Source: Labrenzia sp. DG1229
GTDB lineage: Bacteria > Pseudomonadota > Alphaproteobacteria > Rhizobiales > Stappiaceae
Length of the DNA: 64,000 nucleotides
Reading direction: 5' to 3'
Assembly: GCF_000521215.1 (NCBI RefSeq)
Contig: NZ_AYYG01000075.1
Span: 1-64,000, forward strand
Part shown: positions 1 to 7,493 of the stretch, in pieces
Position numbering within the stretch: the first letter of the stretch is position 1
How the letters are laid out: each line of letters begins with the position of its first letter
Made by a program: the position numbers and the translations under genes
Notes under the pieces: generated by a model
What the model was told of the DNA's origin: nothing
What the model saw: the letters and a program-made list of their open reading frames with translations, nothing else
The model's database searches: none

Positions 1-152
1 CCCGACGCGCCTCCAAGTTAGGTTTCCTACGCACGGCCGTCGCGGTCCGGGACGTCGCGTCCGGGCCCGACTCAGGCGACGCCCTTCCTTGACCTCGCTC
101 CGTCGTCAACAGGCGCCCCGACCAGCACTATCTGTTTCCTGGACACGATCAC
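1..152 (-). pseudogene. 5' end of an arginase-like gene, frame broken, continues beyond the window
   Basis: Reading leftward from a GTG at 152, preceded by a GGAGGA ribosome site (157-162), the first residues include IVLVGAPVDDGA, which resembles the extreme N-terminus of arginases (arginine to ornithine plus urea). After about 26 codons the frame hits a stop at 74-72. In another frame the next codons read SGPDA, similar to the family's MGPDA stretch, so the sequence looks like an arginase with one or more indels. It diverges from an Lrp-type regulator at 249, a common arrangement for arginase genes. The damage is right at the window edge, so poor sequence quality is as likely as a true pseudogene. 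Too little is visible for certainty. Confidence 0.42.
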
Positions 153-248
153 TTTGTCCTCCAAATGCCTCAATCCCAGAATTGTGCGGATACGGAGCGG
201 CGGAGTAAATCCCGTGACTTGCGCAAAAGAACAGCAGAATTTATCATA

Positions 249-722
249 ATGGAAAGCAAAACTAATCAAGTTGATAAAATGGATGATCTGGATCTTCGAT
301 TAATTTCTCTGTTGCGGCATGATGGGCGACGATCCGTGTCCGATTTGGCAGGTGATCTGAAAGTGTCTCGGGCAACGGTCCGCGCACGCATGGAAAAGCT
401 GCAGATTACCGGAGAGATTCTGGGATTTACGGCCGTTCTGCGCGACGACTGGCGTGATCTGCCAATCAGGGCGATAACCCTTCTGGTGGTTGCCGGTCAC
501 AACACGGATCCTGTTATCCGGTCCTTGAGTGCCATGACAGAGGTCCGGGCAATCCATTCGACAAACGGCAAATGGGATCTTGTCCTGGATGTTGCGACAA
601 GAGATCTCGCTGCCTTCGACGACGCGCTCAACCGCATTCGCCTGATCGAGGGCATTACCGGATCGGAGACCAATCTGCTTCTGAACACCCGCAAGGGCCC
701 GGCCGTTCTGCCCAGCCAATAG
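249..722 (+). CDS. Lrp/AsnC family transcriptional regulator
   Basis: A 157-residue protein with an N-terminal winged helix-turn-helix (about residues 12-60; recognition helix around SRATVRARMEKL) followed by an Lrp-type ligand-binding half. The length is typical for Lrp/AsnC regulators of amino-acid metabolism. The ATG at 249 was chosen; an ATG at 279 would give a shorter protein beginning MDDLDLR and also fits the family. It is transcribed away from the arginase-like fragment, which suggests local control of arginine or ornithine catabolism (inference). Confidence 0.85.
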   Translation: MESKTNQVDKMDDLDLRLISLLRHDGRRSVSDLAGDLKVSRATVRARMEKLQITGEILGFTAVLRDDWRDLPIRAITLLVVAGHNTDPVIRSLSAMTEVRAIHSTNGKWDLVLDVATRDLAAFDDALNRIRLIEGITGSETNLLLNTRKGPAVLPSQ

Positions 723-803
723 GCCGGCCCTCGCAAAACGGGTCGCGCTTCCAGGCTCTACCACCTAACATCGCTTCAGAATTGATCAAGCGACGAGTTT
801 GAA

Positions 804-1721
804 ATGACCAAGGCAATCGATCTTTCCAGCCTCACCCCCGGACCCGAACCGATTTCCGTGGGCGAAGAGGCGGCCGAAAACTACGCCGTCGTCCGGCAGA
901 CCCTGAAGAGGATCACCGAGGACTGGCGCGAGCAGCCGACGCTCGAACAACTGGCAAAGGAAGCAAGGCTTCAGCCCATCCAGCTGCAGAGAGTGTTTTC
1001 GCGCTGGGCTGGCTTGACGCCGAAGCAGTTTCTGCAAGCCATCACGCTGGACCATGCCAAGGCGCTCCTGCGGGACTCCGCGAGCGTTCTGGATGCATCC
1101 TACGAAGTCGGTCTGTCCGGTTCGTCCCGCCTGCACGATCTGTTCATCACCCATGAAGCCATGACGCCTGGCGACTACCGGGCTCGCGGTGAAGGCCTCC
1201 AGATTGTCTATGGCTTTCACCCGTCTCCTTTCGGCCAGGTGCTGATCCTGGCAACCGACAAGGGACTGGCAGGTCTCGGATTTGCGGATCCGGGCGAGGA
1301 GCAGAGTGCGCTGGAGGACATGTGCGAGCGATGGCCGGCGGCGGTCTATTCTCATGATCAGGACGCCACTTCTCCTTATGCACAACGCGTGTTCGATCCC
1401 GACAAATGGTGTGAGGATCAGCCGCTCAACGTGGTCATGATCGGGACGGATTTCGAAATCAGGGTGTGGCAGACCCTGCTGAAGATCCCGATGGGTCAGG
1501 CAACCACCTATTCCGATGTTGCCGCCTCGATCGGCAACCCCAAGGCTTCGCGCGCTGTCGGATCAGCAGTCGGGCGCAATCCGATTTCCTTCGTGGTGCC
1601 GTGTCACAGGGTCCTGGCCAAGGACGGTCAGATCGGAGGTTACCACTGGGGCCTTACCCGCAAACGCGCCATCCTCGGTTGGGAGACAGGCCTGTCAGGG
1701 CCGGTTCTGGAGTGTGTTTGA
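804..1721 (+). CDS. AraC-type HTH / methylated-DNA-[protein]-cysteine methyltransferase fusion
   Basis: A 305-residue fusion. Residues about 25-115 form an AraC-type DNA-binding domain (TLEQLAKEARLQPIQLQRVF). The C-terminal third is an O6-alkylguanine-DNA methyltransferase with the invariant VVPCHRV motif; the alkyl-accepting cysteine is residue 267. It removes alkyl groups from guanine in DNA by transferring them irreversibly to that cysteine. Compared with E. coli Ada it lacks the N-terminal zinc domain that senses methylphosphotriesters, so it is probably an Ada-like repair protein whose regulatory role is uncertain. It is a single gene downstream of the Lrp regulator. Confidence 0.9.
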   Translation: MTKAIDLSSLTPGPEPISVGEEAAENYAVVRQTLKRITEDWREQPTLEQLAKEARLQPIQLQRVFSRWAGLTPKQFLQAITLDHAKALLRDSASVLDASYEVGLSGSSRLHDLFITHEAMTPGDYRARGEGLQIVYGFHPSPFGQVLILATDKGLAGLGFADPGEEQSALEDMCERWPAAVYSHDQDATSPYAQRVFDPDKWCEDQPLNVVMIGTDFEIRVWQTLLKIPMGQATTYSDVAASIGNPKASRAVGSAVGRNPISFVVPCHRVLAKDGQIGGYHWGLTRKRAILGWETGLSGPVLECV

Positions 1722-1762
1722 GAAGACTGAAGTCGACTCAAGGCCATAGTGAGCTTGTTGTC

Positions 1763-1796
1763 ATCCCGGTTTGGCGTCTTGCGCCAAGGCCGGGAT
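1763..1796. repeat. REP-like palindromic intergenic element
   Basis: The arms ATCCCGG-T-TTGGCG and CGCCAA-GG-CCGGGAT pair around a short TCTTG loop, making a long near-perfect hairpin. Just downstream is a TGGATCCCTGCCTTCGCA-type stretch. Alphaproteobacterial genomes carry many dispersed repeats of this GTCATCCC...GGGATCCA form. It lies between the methyltransferase gene and the convergent unknown gene, where it could also act as a transcription barrier. I saw only one full copy in the window. Confidence 0.55.
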
Positions 1797-1862
1797 CCAA
1801 TTCCCAAGGCCTTTCCCTACTGGATCCCTGCCTTCGCACGGATGAAAAAGCAAAAAACGTGT

Positions 1863-3125
1863 CTAGTGCACCGGCCCTTCCGGCATCGGGTAATTGCCGG
1901 TGATTTCCCAGCCGAATGCGGTGAGCCGTTCGGCAGCCATGGGCGTCAGGTCACCGGTGATCAGGAAATCGACCCCCGTAGGCGGGAACGGCAAGCCGGC
2001 CATGCCTTCGTGCATTGACGAGAATGTTTGTGCAGCGGTCTGAGTCCAGGCGACCATGTCAAGCGGCAGGACGACGGCGGCAAGTCCGTCTTTGCGAATT
2101 GCGACGGGGATACCGTTGAGTTCCCTGATCTGGCCAAGTCCGGAAATTGTCCGGTTGTAGGTTTCAAGGAGCACGACGCGGCGGAGCTGAAAATAGGCGA
2201 TGTCGCGGCTTTCCGCGTCGGCTGCCTTGGCGGCGATCAAGTCCAGATCCTGCACAGTCGGCATGGCCTGCAGCTGATAGGCAATGACTGCCTTTTCCGA
2301 AGCCGTGTAGAATGGATTTTTCGCGATCCGGGATATCGTTTGCACCGCAACACCGGCGGCGCGCAAAGTTCCTGCTGTCCGCTCCGCAAGTTCTGCCGGA
2401 GTGCTGTCGACAATCAATGTGCGAAAACTATCCGCCTGACGTGCGGCAGACACAATCATTCCGCCGGGCAAAAGGGCGGTAATTGCTGTCACGGTCCAAT
2501 TTCCTGCGGTCGTCACGCTTGCTGTTTCATTCAGCTTCTTGGACAGAGTTGCATAGAAGGTGTAAGGATCCGCACCGAGTTCGACCGCCAGTTCCCGTTC
2601 GGCGCGGGCCTGTCCGGTAATCGATTTGGCCAGTTCCGCCGGTGAACCGCCTTTCCCGGAGACCGCCTCTTCGACGCCCTTGGTCAACCTGCCGAACATG
2701 CGGCCAACACCGGATACGGTGCTTTTCGCGGTACCGACCGGATCAGTGACAGTACTTTCGACAAAATCGACCGGTTTCATCGCTGCCTGTTTGAGCCCGT
2801 CCACAAAGCTTGCATCGTTCTTGAGGCTTTGGAGCGCGATCAGAACCCTGATCTCCGAAAGCCGGAGTTTCAGAAGGCCATCGCCCTCTATCTGTTCGAC
2901 ACCCTGGTCGGTCTGCAGCTGATAGATACGCAGGAAACCATCACTGCGCACCGGCGACAGGACCGCATAACCCGGACCATTCTCCTTGCCCTCGAGCACA
3001 ACAGCCGGGTCCTGTTCGGGCGGCGTTTCGTACTGCTCCGACAAAGACAGCGCGGGGGCACCGGCAAGTAGCACGCCGAGCAGAAGAGCAGTTGCTCCTG
3101 CAGAAAGTTTGAAAGACATACGCAT
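1863..3125 (-). CDS. Exported protein of unknown function
   Basis: A 420-residue protein I do not recognise. It begins with a basic stretch and a hydrophobic segment (TALLLGVLLAGAPALS, about residues 10-26) that looks like a Sec signal peptide, so it is probably periplasmic or membrane-attached. The mature part starts with an acidic region, a beta-rich segment around GYAVLSPVRSDGFLRIY, then long helical regions and a hydrophobic patch (TAITALLPGGMIVSA). The ATG at 3125 was preferred because a GAGG motif lies 9 bases upstream; ATG 3119 is an alternative. Downstream of folC on the same strand, separated by 35 bases, so possibly cotranscribed. No catalytic motif is visible. Confidence 0.7.
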   Translation of the reverse strand: MRMSFKLSAGATALLLGVLLAGAPALSLSEQYETPPEQDPAVVLEGKENGPGYAVLSPVRSDGFLRIYQLQTDQGVEQIEGDGLLKLRLSEIRVLIALQSLKNDASFVDGLKQAAMKPVDFVESTVTDPVGTAKSTVSGVGRMFGRLTKGVEEAVSGKGGSPAELAKSITGQARAERELAVELGADPYTFYATLSKKLNETASVTTAGNWTVTAITALLPGGMIVSAARQADSFRTLIVDSTPAELAERTAGTLRAAGVAVQTISRIAKNPFYTASEKAVIAYQLQAMPTVQDLDLIAAKAADAESRDIAYFQLRRVVLLETYNRTISGLGQIRELNGIPVAIRKDGLAAVVLPLDMVAWTQTAAQTFSSMHEGMAGLPFPPTGVDFLITGDLTPMAAERLTAFGWEITGNYPMPEGPVH

Positions 3126-3160
3126 CCCAACAGGCCTCCATCCGGGGTCCCGGTGATACA

Positions 3161-4477
3161 TCAGTCCGGAGCCGTTCCGTTCCGTGCCAAAGCTTCACCG
3201 GCAAGATAGAGCGAACCGCAGATCAGTATCCTGGGCGGCTCGCCATCCTTTTCGGCACAGGCTGCCACATCTGCCAGCGCCGCGTCCAGTGAGGGGAACG
3301 GTGTTGCTTCCAATCCGGCGCAGCGTGCAAGGTCCGCCAGGTCATCCGGCGATCTGGCGGTCGTGGTCGTGGATATCGGCACGGTCCCGACATGACGCAC
3401 AAGACCATGAAACGGGAGGAAGTATCCGACGGGATCTTTTGTCGTCAGCATGCCCGCGACAAGATAGAGCGGCCGAGGTGATCGTTCTTCCTGTTCGCCC
3501 ATGAATTGCGCGACAGATACGCCTGCACCGGGGTTGTGACCGCCGTCGATCCAGACCTCGGCGCCTTCCGGACACAAATCCAGCAAATATCCGTGCATGA
3601 TCGGCTGCAGCCGTCCAGGCCAGTTCACCGACTTCAAACCCTCGGTTATCGTGGATTCGTCCGGCAGCAGGTCGGCCGCCTTGAGTGCGGCAATCGCGAG
3701 GCCGGCGTTGGCAAACTGATGACCTCCACCCAGGACAGGAAGCGGCAGGTCGGTCAGCCCGTCGTCGTCCTGAAACGCCATGCGGCCCTGATCGTGTTGT
3801 GCGACAAAATCCTGTCCGAATACCTTGAGAGCTGCGCGTTTGCGCGCCGCCTGACGGACAATGGCAGGAAACGCCTCTTCCGGCTGTGCCGCGGAAACCA
3901 CAGGAACACCCCGCTTGATGATACCCGCCTTTTCAGCAGCGATCACTGCAAGATCGTCGCCCAGAAACTTCTCATGGTCCATGGAAACGGGGGTGATGAC
4001 CGTCACGACCGGTTGATCGATGACATTGGTCGCATCAAGACGCCCGCCAAGACCGACCTCCAGCAGCAGAACGTCCGCCGGGTGTTCGGAGAAAATCAGC
4101 AGAGCCGCTGCCGTGGTGATTTCAAAGAAGGTGATTTCCGCGCCGGCATTGGCTTCCTCGCATCGATGAAGCGCGTCGTACAGAACAGGATCGGCAACGA
4201 ACTTGCCGTCCGTTCCAAGCCGGATGCGCTCATTGAAGGATACAAGGTGCGGCGACGTATAGACATGGCAGCGCTTACCGGAGGTTTCCAGGATCGCGCG
4301 CATGGTAGCCGTCACCGATCCCTTGCCGTTGGTGCCGGCAACATGGACAACCGGAGGAAGCCGGTTTTCAGGATTGCCCAGCGCTGCCAGCAGCCGGTGC
4401 ATGCGTCCCAGGGAGAGATCGATCTCCTTCGGATGCAGTGCCAATAATCTATCCAGGATTTTTGTTATCTGATCCAA
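3161..4477 (-). CDS. folC: Folylpolyglutamate synthase / dihydrofolate synthase
   Basis: Bifunctional enzyme that adds glutamate to dihydropteroate and then extends the polyglutamate tail of folates. The family N-terminus LHPKEIDLSLGRM is followed by the ATP-binding GTNGKGS loop (residues 48-54) and the SPHLVSFNERI motif. At 438 residues it has normal length. The start is assigned to TTG 4477 because GGAGG lies six bases upstream and the reading begins exactly where homologues begin; an upstream extension to 4654 looks non-coding. It is the last gene of the trp-accD-folC block typical of alphaproteobacteria. Confidence 0.92.
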   Translation of the reverse strand: MDQITKILDRLLALHPKEIDLSLGRMHRLLAALGNPENRLPPVVHVAGTNGKGSVTATMRAILETSGKRCHVYTSPHLVSFNERIRLGTDGKFVADPVLYDALHRCEEANAGAEITFFEITTAAALLIFSEHPADVLLLEVGLGGRLDATNVIDQPVVTVITPVSMDHEKFLGDDLAVIAAEKAGIIKRGVPVVSAAQPEEAFPAIVRQAARKRAALKVFGQDFVAQHDQGRMAFQDDDGLTDLPLPVLGGGHQFANAGLAIAALKAADLLPDESTITEGLKSVNWPGRLQPIMHGYLLDLCPEGAEVWIDGGHNPGAGVSVAQFMGEQEERSPRPLYLVAGMLTTKDPVGYFLPFHGLVRHVGTVPISTTTTARSPDDLADLARCAGLEATPFPSLDAALADVAACAEKDGEPPRILICGSLYLAGEALARNGTAPD

Positions 4478-4563
4478 GGCGCCCTCCGAAGGGTCCTCTG
4501 TCCCGTGTTTCGCTTCCGCACCCGCCCTGCCTCTTGAAAGACGAGAAGATGCGCTGTCTCCTT

Positions 4564-4611
4564 GAAGCCGGCCGGCTTCGGAACATCCAGTCCGGACAGA
4601 CTGGATGTTCC
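4564..4611. repeat. Two adjacent hairpins between accD and folC
   Basis: A 16-base perfect palindrome GAAGCCGGCCGGCTTC (4564-4579) abuts an inverted repeat with 11-base arms GGAACATCCAG and CTGGATGTTCC (4580-4590 and 4601-4611) around a ten-base loop. There is no T-tract on either strand, so a simple intrinsic terminator is unlikely. The pair may attenuate or stabilise the transcript between accD and folC, or be a dispersed repeat. Confidence 0.5.
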
Positions 4612-4732
4612 TTGATCCAATTACGCGTTTAGGGGATGGCCAGCCGCTTGACAAGCGAACCGGGCGGAATTGTCGGGATATGCCGCTTTCGCGACATTTT
4701 CGGGAAAATCCAGCGGGAAAACTGTCCGACTA

Positions 4733-5707
4733 TCAGCTCGCCGGTTCCGGTTCCTTGGCGTCCTTGTCATCGGATTCGGCTTCTTCGGCCGGGTCTTCGG
4801 CGATGGATTCGTCTTCAACTTCTTCTGTCACGGGCGCTTCAAGCTTCGGCAACTCAACTTCGCGCTTCATCAGAATGCCGCATATCCGGGCGATCGTTTC
4901 CTTCAGTTCCAGCCGCGGAACCACCATGTCGATCATGCCATGATCGAGCAGGTATTCGGCCGTCTGGAAATCCTCGGGCAGCTTTTCGCGAACCGTCTGT
5001 TCGATGACGCGCCGTCCGGCAAAGCCAATTTGCGCACCCGGCTCGGCAATATGGACGTCGCCCAGCATCGCATAGGATGCGGACACGCCGCCGGTGGTCG
5101 GATTGGTCAGGACGACAATATAGGGCAGTCCGGCCTCGCGCAGCATCTGAACGCCAACCGTTGTGCGCGGCATCTGCATCAGGGACAGAATGCCTTCCTG
5201 CATGCGGGCACCGCCGGAGGCCGCGAACATGATGAAAGGCGTCTTGTCTTCCACCGCTTTCATCATGCCTGCAAGGATGGCTTCCCCGGCTGCCATGCCC
5301 AGCGACCCGGCAACGAAGTCAAAGTTCTGTACGGCAATGGTCATGTCCATGCCGTTGACTTTGCCCTGAGCAACCAGAATGGCTTCTTCCTCGCCGGATT
5401 TCGCGCGCGCTTCCTTCAGCCGATCCGTGTATCGCTTGGAATCCCTGAACTTGTGAGGATCCGCCTGAACTTCGGGCGTCTTGACGTCTGAATAGTTGCC
5501 GTCATCGAAAAAGGTTTCGACACGCTTGCGCGCGGGCATGCGCATGTGATGGCCGGAATTGGGCACCACCCAGAGATTGGCTTCCAGATCGCGATGGAAC
5601 ACCATCTCACCGGTTTCCGGATCCTTGATCCAGAGATTTTCCGGAACTTCGCGCTTTTTCCAAAGGTCGCGGATCTTGGGGCGTACGATAGAGTTGATCC
5701 AGTTCAC
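4733..5707 (-). CDS. accD: Acetyl-CoA carboxylase carboxyltransferase subunit beta
   Basis: The beta subunit works with AccA to transfer the carboxyl group from carboxybiotin to acetyl-CoA, giving malonyl-CoA for fatty-acid synthesis. The crotonase-type core is clear: [24 protein letters not shown] and [16 protein letters not shown]. The N-terminal region that carries a CxxC...CxxC zinc ribbon in E. coli is recognisable ([20 protein letters not shown]) but contains no cysteine. The protein ends in a low-complexity acidic tail of about 35 residues. It is 324 residues long and lies between trpA and folC on the same strand. Confidence 0.96.
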   Translation of the reverse strand: MNWINSIVRPKIRDLWKKREVPENLWIKDPETGEMVFHRDLEANLWVVPNSGHHMRMPARKRVETFFDDGNYSDVKTPEVQADPHKFRDSKRYTDRLKEARAKSGEEEAILVAQGKVNGMDMTIAVQNFDFVAGSLGMAAGEAILAGMMKAVEDKTPFIMFAASGGARMQEGILSLMQMPRTTVGVQMLREAGLPYIVVLTNPTTGGVSASYAMLGDVHIAEPGAQIGFAGRRVIEQTVREKLPEDFQTAEYLLDHGMIDMVVPRLELKETIARICGILMKREVELPKLEAPVTEEVEDESIAEDPAEEAESDDKDAKEPEPAS

Positions 5708-5775
5708 GTCAAACGTGTCCGTTTACTCGAGTAATGACTAGGCGGAGATATGGGGTCCACCTGAAATCGTTCAAT

Positions 5776-6624
5776 TCAAACAACCCGGTTCAGTTCGAAC
5801 GGGCTCTTGCGCAGCCGGAAGCCAGATCCCGGACAACGGCCGAAACCGCATTGACGGTCCTGTCTGGTTGCCTTGCCTGCCTCGTCCAGGCTGTCACGAA
5901 TGGCATTCACGAGAACCGAACCGACGACGACGCCGTCGGCATCCTTGCCGATGACCGCCGCCTGATCGGCCGTCTTCACGCCAAAACCGACAGCAACAGG
6001 CAGATCCGTGTGGCTCTTGATGCGGTTGACCGCCTGGGTCACCTGCCCCGTGTCCGCGATGTTGGCGCCGGTGATACCGGTGACTGAAACGTAATAAACG
6101 AATCCGGAGGTATTGGCCAGAACGGCAGGCAAACGCTTGTCATCTGTAGTGGGAGTGGCGAGGCGGATAAAATTCAGTCCTGCTTCCAGCGCCGGAATGC
6201 AAAGCTCGTCGTCTGCCTCGGCAGGGATGTCGACAATGATGAAACCATCAACGCCTGCATCCCGGGCAATTTTCACGAATTTCTCCGGATCGCGGACATA
6301 TATCGGATTGTAGTATCCCATCAAAATGATCGGGGTGTCGTTGTCCTGTTCCCGGAACCTGCGCACCATTTGCAGAGTCTTGTCCATGGTATGGCCCGCG
6401 GCAAGCGCCCGCTGGTTGCCAAGCTGGATCGGGATTCCTTCTGCCATGGGATCGGAGAACGGCATGCCGAGTTCGATGACGTCGGCGCCGGCTTCGGGGA
6501 GCGCGTTCAGGACCGCCTGGGATGTTTCCAGATCAGGATCGCCCGCCGTGATGAAGGTGACCAAGGCAGGCCTGCCTGCATCGGCACAGGCCTTAAAGCG
6601 GCGATCGATACGCGTTTCCGTCAT
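5776..6624 (-). CDS. trpA: Tryptophan synthase alpha chain, with an apparent C-terminal frameshift
   Basis: Cleaves indole-3-glycerol phosphate to indole, which passes to TrpB. The TIM-barrel motifs [33 protein letters not shown] and [11 protein letters not shown] are present. The usual ADGPAIQ active-site loop reads AEGIPIQ, so the position equivalent to E. coli Asp60 is Glu. After GKAT the open frame gives an unrelated tail (RQDRQCGFG...), whereas skipping one base near 5865 gives [17 protein letters not shown], the expected family ending, with a stop at 5792-5790. So either a sequencing error or a recent frameshift is present. The core domain is intact. Upstream neighbour of accD. Confidence 0.9.
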   Translation of the reverse strand: MTETRIDRRFKACADAGRPALVTFITAGDPDLETSQAVLNALPEAGADVIELGMPFSDPMAEGIPIQLGNQRALAAGHTMDKTLQMVRRFREQDNDTPIILMGYYNPIYVRDPEKFVKIARDAGVDGFIIVDIPAEADDELCIPALEAGLNFIRLATPTTDDKRLPAVLANTSGFVYYVSVTGITGANIADTGQVTQAVNRIKSHTDLPVAVGFGVKTADQAAVIGKDADGVVVGSVLVNAIRDSLDEAGKATRQDRQCGFGRCPGSGFRLRKSPFELNRVV

Positions 6625-6795
6625 GCAGCTTCACCCTTGCCGCGCACTGCGCGGCCCCGTTACTCAGTTTGAACCCAGTGCGATGTAGGGGAGCGGGCAA
6701 GCGGATGTCAATCAAGAACGTACCAATCCGGCAAGATGTCCGATCGACAATTGTCCTCACGGCGAATACCCGGCCGTCCGGACAGGTTCCTTGAA

Positions 6796-6966
6796 CTAGA
6801 GCTGATTGAAGTGCTTGTTGAAAGCGTAGCTGGAGATCTGGGTGCGATCCAGGCCAAGCCGGGCAAGTTCTTGTGTGTTCATCCGGTTCAGGCGTTCAAA
6901 CTCGTTCGCAACGCGGCGAGCTGAGCGGATGTCGCGGACAAAACCTGTCAGAAGATCGAAGTTCAT
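6796..6966 (-). CDS. Small DUF1127-like (YjiS-type) protein
   Basis: A 56-residue ORF starting with ATG 6966 behind an AGGAAGGAAA ribosome site. The C-terminal half, with RVANEFERLNRM and ELARLGLDRTQIS, matches the pattern of DUF1127 proteins (arginine-rich helix, then L..LGL.R..I). Family members in alphaproteobacteria have been linked to phosphate, carbon and RNA metabolism, but the role of this copy is unknown. It sits between trpB and trpA on the same strand. Confidence 0.62.
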   Translation of the reverse strand: MNFDLLTGFVRDIRSARRVANEFERLNRMNTQELARLGLDRTQISSYAFNKHFNQL

Positions 6967-7031
6967 CTCAATTTTCCTTCCTGTTGATCAGACGGAACTT
7001 CTTTCCGTCCTTGTCCGGCCTCGAAGATAGT

Positions 7032-7076
7032 CATTGCTGCACTGCAAACAACCGACAGGAATGCATTGCAGCAATG
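7032..7076. repeat. Inverted repeat upstream of the DUF1127-like gene
   Basis: Ten-base arms CATTGCTGCA (7032-7041) and TGCAGCAATG (7067-7076) face each other across 25 bases in the gap between two divergent small genes. It could be an operator or an RNA hairpin in a leader; nothing else identifies it. Confidence 0.4.
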
Positions 7077-7221
7077 CTGTTCTGGAATATCTGTCTGCCT
7101 GATTGATCAAATCTGCCGCGAAAACTGCATAGCTCGTTGGGCAATGATGCAGAATTGGCGGTTTATAAGTGCACAAAGTGCGCCTATAGTAACTCTCACG
7201 CAATCAACAAAGGAGCTGCAA

Positions 7222-7458
7222 GTGGCCCATTCGCTTTTCGAACCTGCGCCCAGACCGTTGCATGAGCTGATCTGGCGGCGTGTCAGGGATTTCAACATTG
7301 CCGCTCCGCTGCGGGATACAGAAAACACCTGTCCGAACGACAGGACCGATCCAGCATTGCTGAAACAGGCTGAGAACCTGGATGCGCGTGGCAGACAGGA
7401 TCTGCTTGACGCATTGCTGAGGCAAAAACCGATCAGAAAAAAAGCCGCGCGTCCCTGA
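7222..7458 (+). CDS. Small protein of unknown function
   Basis: A 78-residue ORF starting with GTG 7222 behind a strong AAAGGAG ribosome site. The sequence is polar and charged without signal peptide or membrane segment (for example LHELIWRRVRDF and QAENLDARGRQDLLDALL). I recognise no domain. It is on the plus strand, opposite to the surrounding trp genes, and its stop overlaps a hairpin that probably terminates it. The good start signal and matching terminator support it as a real gene. Confidence 0.55.
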   Translation: MAHSLFEPAPRPLHELIWRRVRDFNIAAPLRDTENTCPNDRTDPALLKQAENLDARGRQDLLDALLRQKPIRKKAARP

Positions 7459-7463
7459 CGCGC
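7447..7463 (+). terminator. Hairpin at the end of the small gene, between it and trpB
   Basis: Seven-base arms GCGCGTC and GACGCGC with a CCT loop, followed by AGCTTT. The hairpin overlaps the stop codon of the plus-strand small gene and lies 30 bases from the convergent end of trpB. The T-run is weak, so it may be an imperfect terminator. Confidence 0.45.
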
Positions 7464-7493
7464 AGCTTTGCATGCAAGTCTGCCGGCGTACGG

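Noticed and set aside
4478-4654. N-terminal extension of folC to an upstream ATG
   Set aside because: It crosses the tandem hairpins, is unlike any FolC N-terminus, and a good ribosome site precedes the TTG at 4477.
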